Assembly (NCBI GenBank): GCA_943789375.1
Contig: CALSTX010000006.1
Span: forward strand, 1-64,000
From: an uncultured Opitutales bacterium
Lineage (GTDB): Bacteria > Verrucomicrobiota > Verrucomicrobiia > Opitutales > Seribacteraceae
DNA length: 64,000 nucleotides
Direction: 5' to 3'
Made by a program: the position numbers and the translations under genes. Below the pieces are notes generated by a model. The model saw nothing but the letters and a program-made list of their open reading frames with translations. It was not told where the DNA came from and did not search any database. Shown piece by piece: positions 62,871 to 64,000 of the stretch. Every line of letters begins with the position of its first letter. Within the stretch, counting starts at the first letter, position 1.

Positions 62871-63916
62871 TGACCTTTCAAAACATTCTTTGGAGTAAGG
62901 TCATAGAACTCTTTAGTGGATTGAGCCGTTATCCCTTTTACGGATTGGTAATTTGACTTGATGATTCTCGGAGTGTTGCCCGACCATTCAGCGACTTCGC
63001 CAATGTGCTTAATGATTTTTAGGCGGTAGGTAATCGCAGTATGCCTCATCTGATCGTTTGCCCAAGAAGTTCGATTCTTCGCATCGCAATTTTCAACCAA
63101 TTTTTCTTTTCCGAATAAGTGCATGCTAGAAATCTGACTTTTACTGAGCTTGAAACCAGCACATGCCCGAACAAGGTTGAATAGCTTCGAGTGGTTTTGA
63201 GGAGTAAGTGAACCAGTCCTTTCTCTACTTTTGCAGTAATCAAGCCACTCAACGCAAATTGCGGGTAGTTCTACACTGCGAGTGTATTTGATTGAGCCTT
63301 TTCTGTGGCGGACTCGGATAATGTTTTCATCCCAATCAAGATCCTCCCATTCCCCGCGGATAATTTCGCTTGGTCTAACGCCCGCAAAGATACCAACTGC
63401 GAAGTAAGGAAGCATGCTCATGTCATCGATCTCAGTCGCGTAGTACAAAAGGTCTTTTGCCTGTTGGATTGAAAGTGAGATTGGTTCTTTCGTCTCCGTC
63501 GTTGGCTTATCGACCATTGATACAACATTGCTTCCAACAATCGCTTTCTTGAAGCACCATTGAAAAAAAGCATGAACAAATCTGTAATCATTCAACTTTG
63601 AGTGCGAGCCCGAACCTTTGTTTCGGTAGATCCATTCCTCTATCTCATTGTTCGAGATTGTGCCAATGTCTCGTTCGCCAAATGCAGTAGCAAAAGTGCT
63701 TGAGGCATCGACTTGGAACCATCTCGATGTCGGCTTTGAGCGATTGAGGAATTTCTCTTGCCCCACCATGTACAAGTCCCTTGCCTCGCTCACGGAATGG
63801 GTCTCGATGCCCTTTACGGGCGAGTCTATGAAAAACCTCAGTCCCTCGCGAACAAGCTCTTTGAGGGGTGTCTCATGGTCATCTAGCTGCTCTCTGATTT
63901 CATCGACAAGTCCCAA
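62867..63916 (-). CDS. Tyrosine recombinase (phage-type integrase)
   Basis: A 349-residue integrase. The N-terminal part holds the SAM-like core-binding region (about 50-150), then the catalytic domain. Readable residues are Arg in AGVRPSEIIRGEW, a possible Lys in RHRKGSIKYTRS, Arg in NDQMRHTAITYRL, and Tyr in IKSNYQSVKG. The usual first His of the HxxR box is Asn (N-D-Q-M-R), and the GH before the Tyr is SGN, so two of six catalytic positions are unusual. The start is TTG at 63916, directly after a stop, overlapping the gene upstream by 34 bases; an upstream frameshift could hide a longer N-terminus. It faces the HTH gene tail to tail. Confidence 0.85.
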   Translation of the reverse strand: MGLVDEIREQLDDHETPLKELVREGLRFFIDSPVKGIETHSVSEARDLYMVGQEKFLNRSKPTSRWFQVDASSTFATAFGERDIGTISNNEIEEWIYRNKGSGSHSKLNDYRFVHAFFQWCFKKAIVGSNVVSMVDKPTTETKEPISLSIQQAKDLLYYATEIDDMSMLPYFAVGIFAGVRPSEIIRGEWEDLDWDENIIRVRHRKGSIKYTRSVELPAICVEWLDYCKSRERTGSLTPQNHSKLFNLVRACAGFKLSKSQISSMHLFGKEKLVENCDAKNRTSWANDQMRHTAITYRLKIIKHIGEVAEWSGNTPRIIKSNYQSVKGITAQSTKEFYDLTPKNVLKGH

Positions 63917-64000
63917 TGATAGTGTTCATCTTCATCAGAGATTCTAGATTCACGAAATTCGTAATCTGCCTTGTCTTGCTTTTCCTTGATTTCAAGCAAG
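63883..64000 (-). CDS. Partial gene at the window edge (C-terminal piece)
   Basis: A minus frame open from the window edge to TAG at 63883-63885 reads LLEIKEKQDKADYEFRES, then DEDEHYHWDLSMKSESS. It is acidic and helical. It overlaps the integrase start by 34 bases. It may be the end of a separate protein, or the real N-terminus of the integrase put out of frame by one indel near 63915. Confidence 0.4.
   Translation of the reverse strand, partial: LLEIKEKQDKADYEFRESRISDEDEHYHWDLSMKSESS

Overview
The window looks like a chromosome segment of a member of the Verrucomicrobiota, probably a marine Opitutae or Puniceicoccales-type organism. The evidence is a PSCyt1/PSD1 protein paired with a DUF1501 protein, DUF6172, DUF5069 and DUF3500 proteins, FGE-type multidomain proteins, and a giant surface protein full of LamG-like modules ending in the EGYLAHKWG signature. 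This assignment is family knowledge plus inference; no rRNA is present to confirm it.

Layout. 1-2891: edge of one minus-strand gene, a charged coiled-coil secreted protein that seems frameshifted, and a DUF3500 protein. 3298-30459: one enormous minus-strand locus, about 9,050 codons, coding for a secreted multidomain adhesin-like protein that is cut into eleven open segments by about 16 small indels. It carries 14 copies of a LamG-like cassette, most of them inserted inside other domains. 30950-36721: a deoxynucleoside salvage and degradation block, with deoC and a two-domain aldehyde dehydrogenase on the minus strand, divergent from cdd-deoA-upp. 36846-39827: a GYF-TIR-TM-FGE-LamG-FGE protein with one in-frame TAG. 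39931-48222: intact metabolic and maintenance genes (dehydrogenase, DUF5069, hydrolase, M48 peptidase with LemA, AIM24 protein, FAD dehydrogenase, DUF6172). 48473-55640: PSD1/DUF1501 pair, AraC-type regulator and a secreted trypsin-like protease. 55653-56117: truncated sulfatase.

From the tRNA-Thr-like half gene at 56319 to the window end lies an AT-rich mobile island. It holds a serine recombinase, a tyrosine recombinase, a MerR/excisionase-like HTH gene, a LRR-MORN secreted protein, and hypothetical genes. Several island genes read as one protein only after single-base corrections, mostly in homopolymers. Two island genes have near-consensus sigma70 promoters ending 6 bp upstream of the ATG, which predicts leaderless mRNAs.

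Damage is very uneven. The 25 kb from 30950 to 55640 has 18 genes and no frameshift, with one nonsense codon. The giant gene and the island together have about 30 indels. Either these are low-coverage, unpolished accessory regions, or they are truly decaying; read data would settle it.
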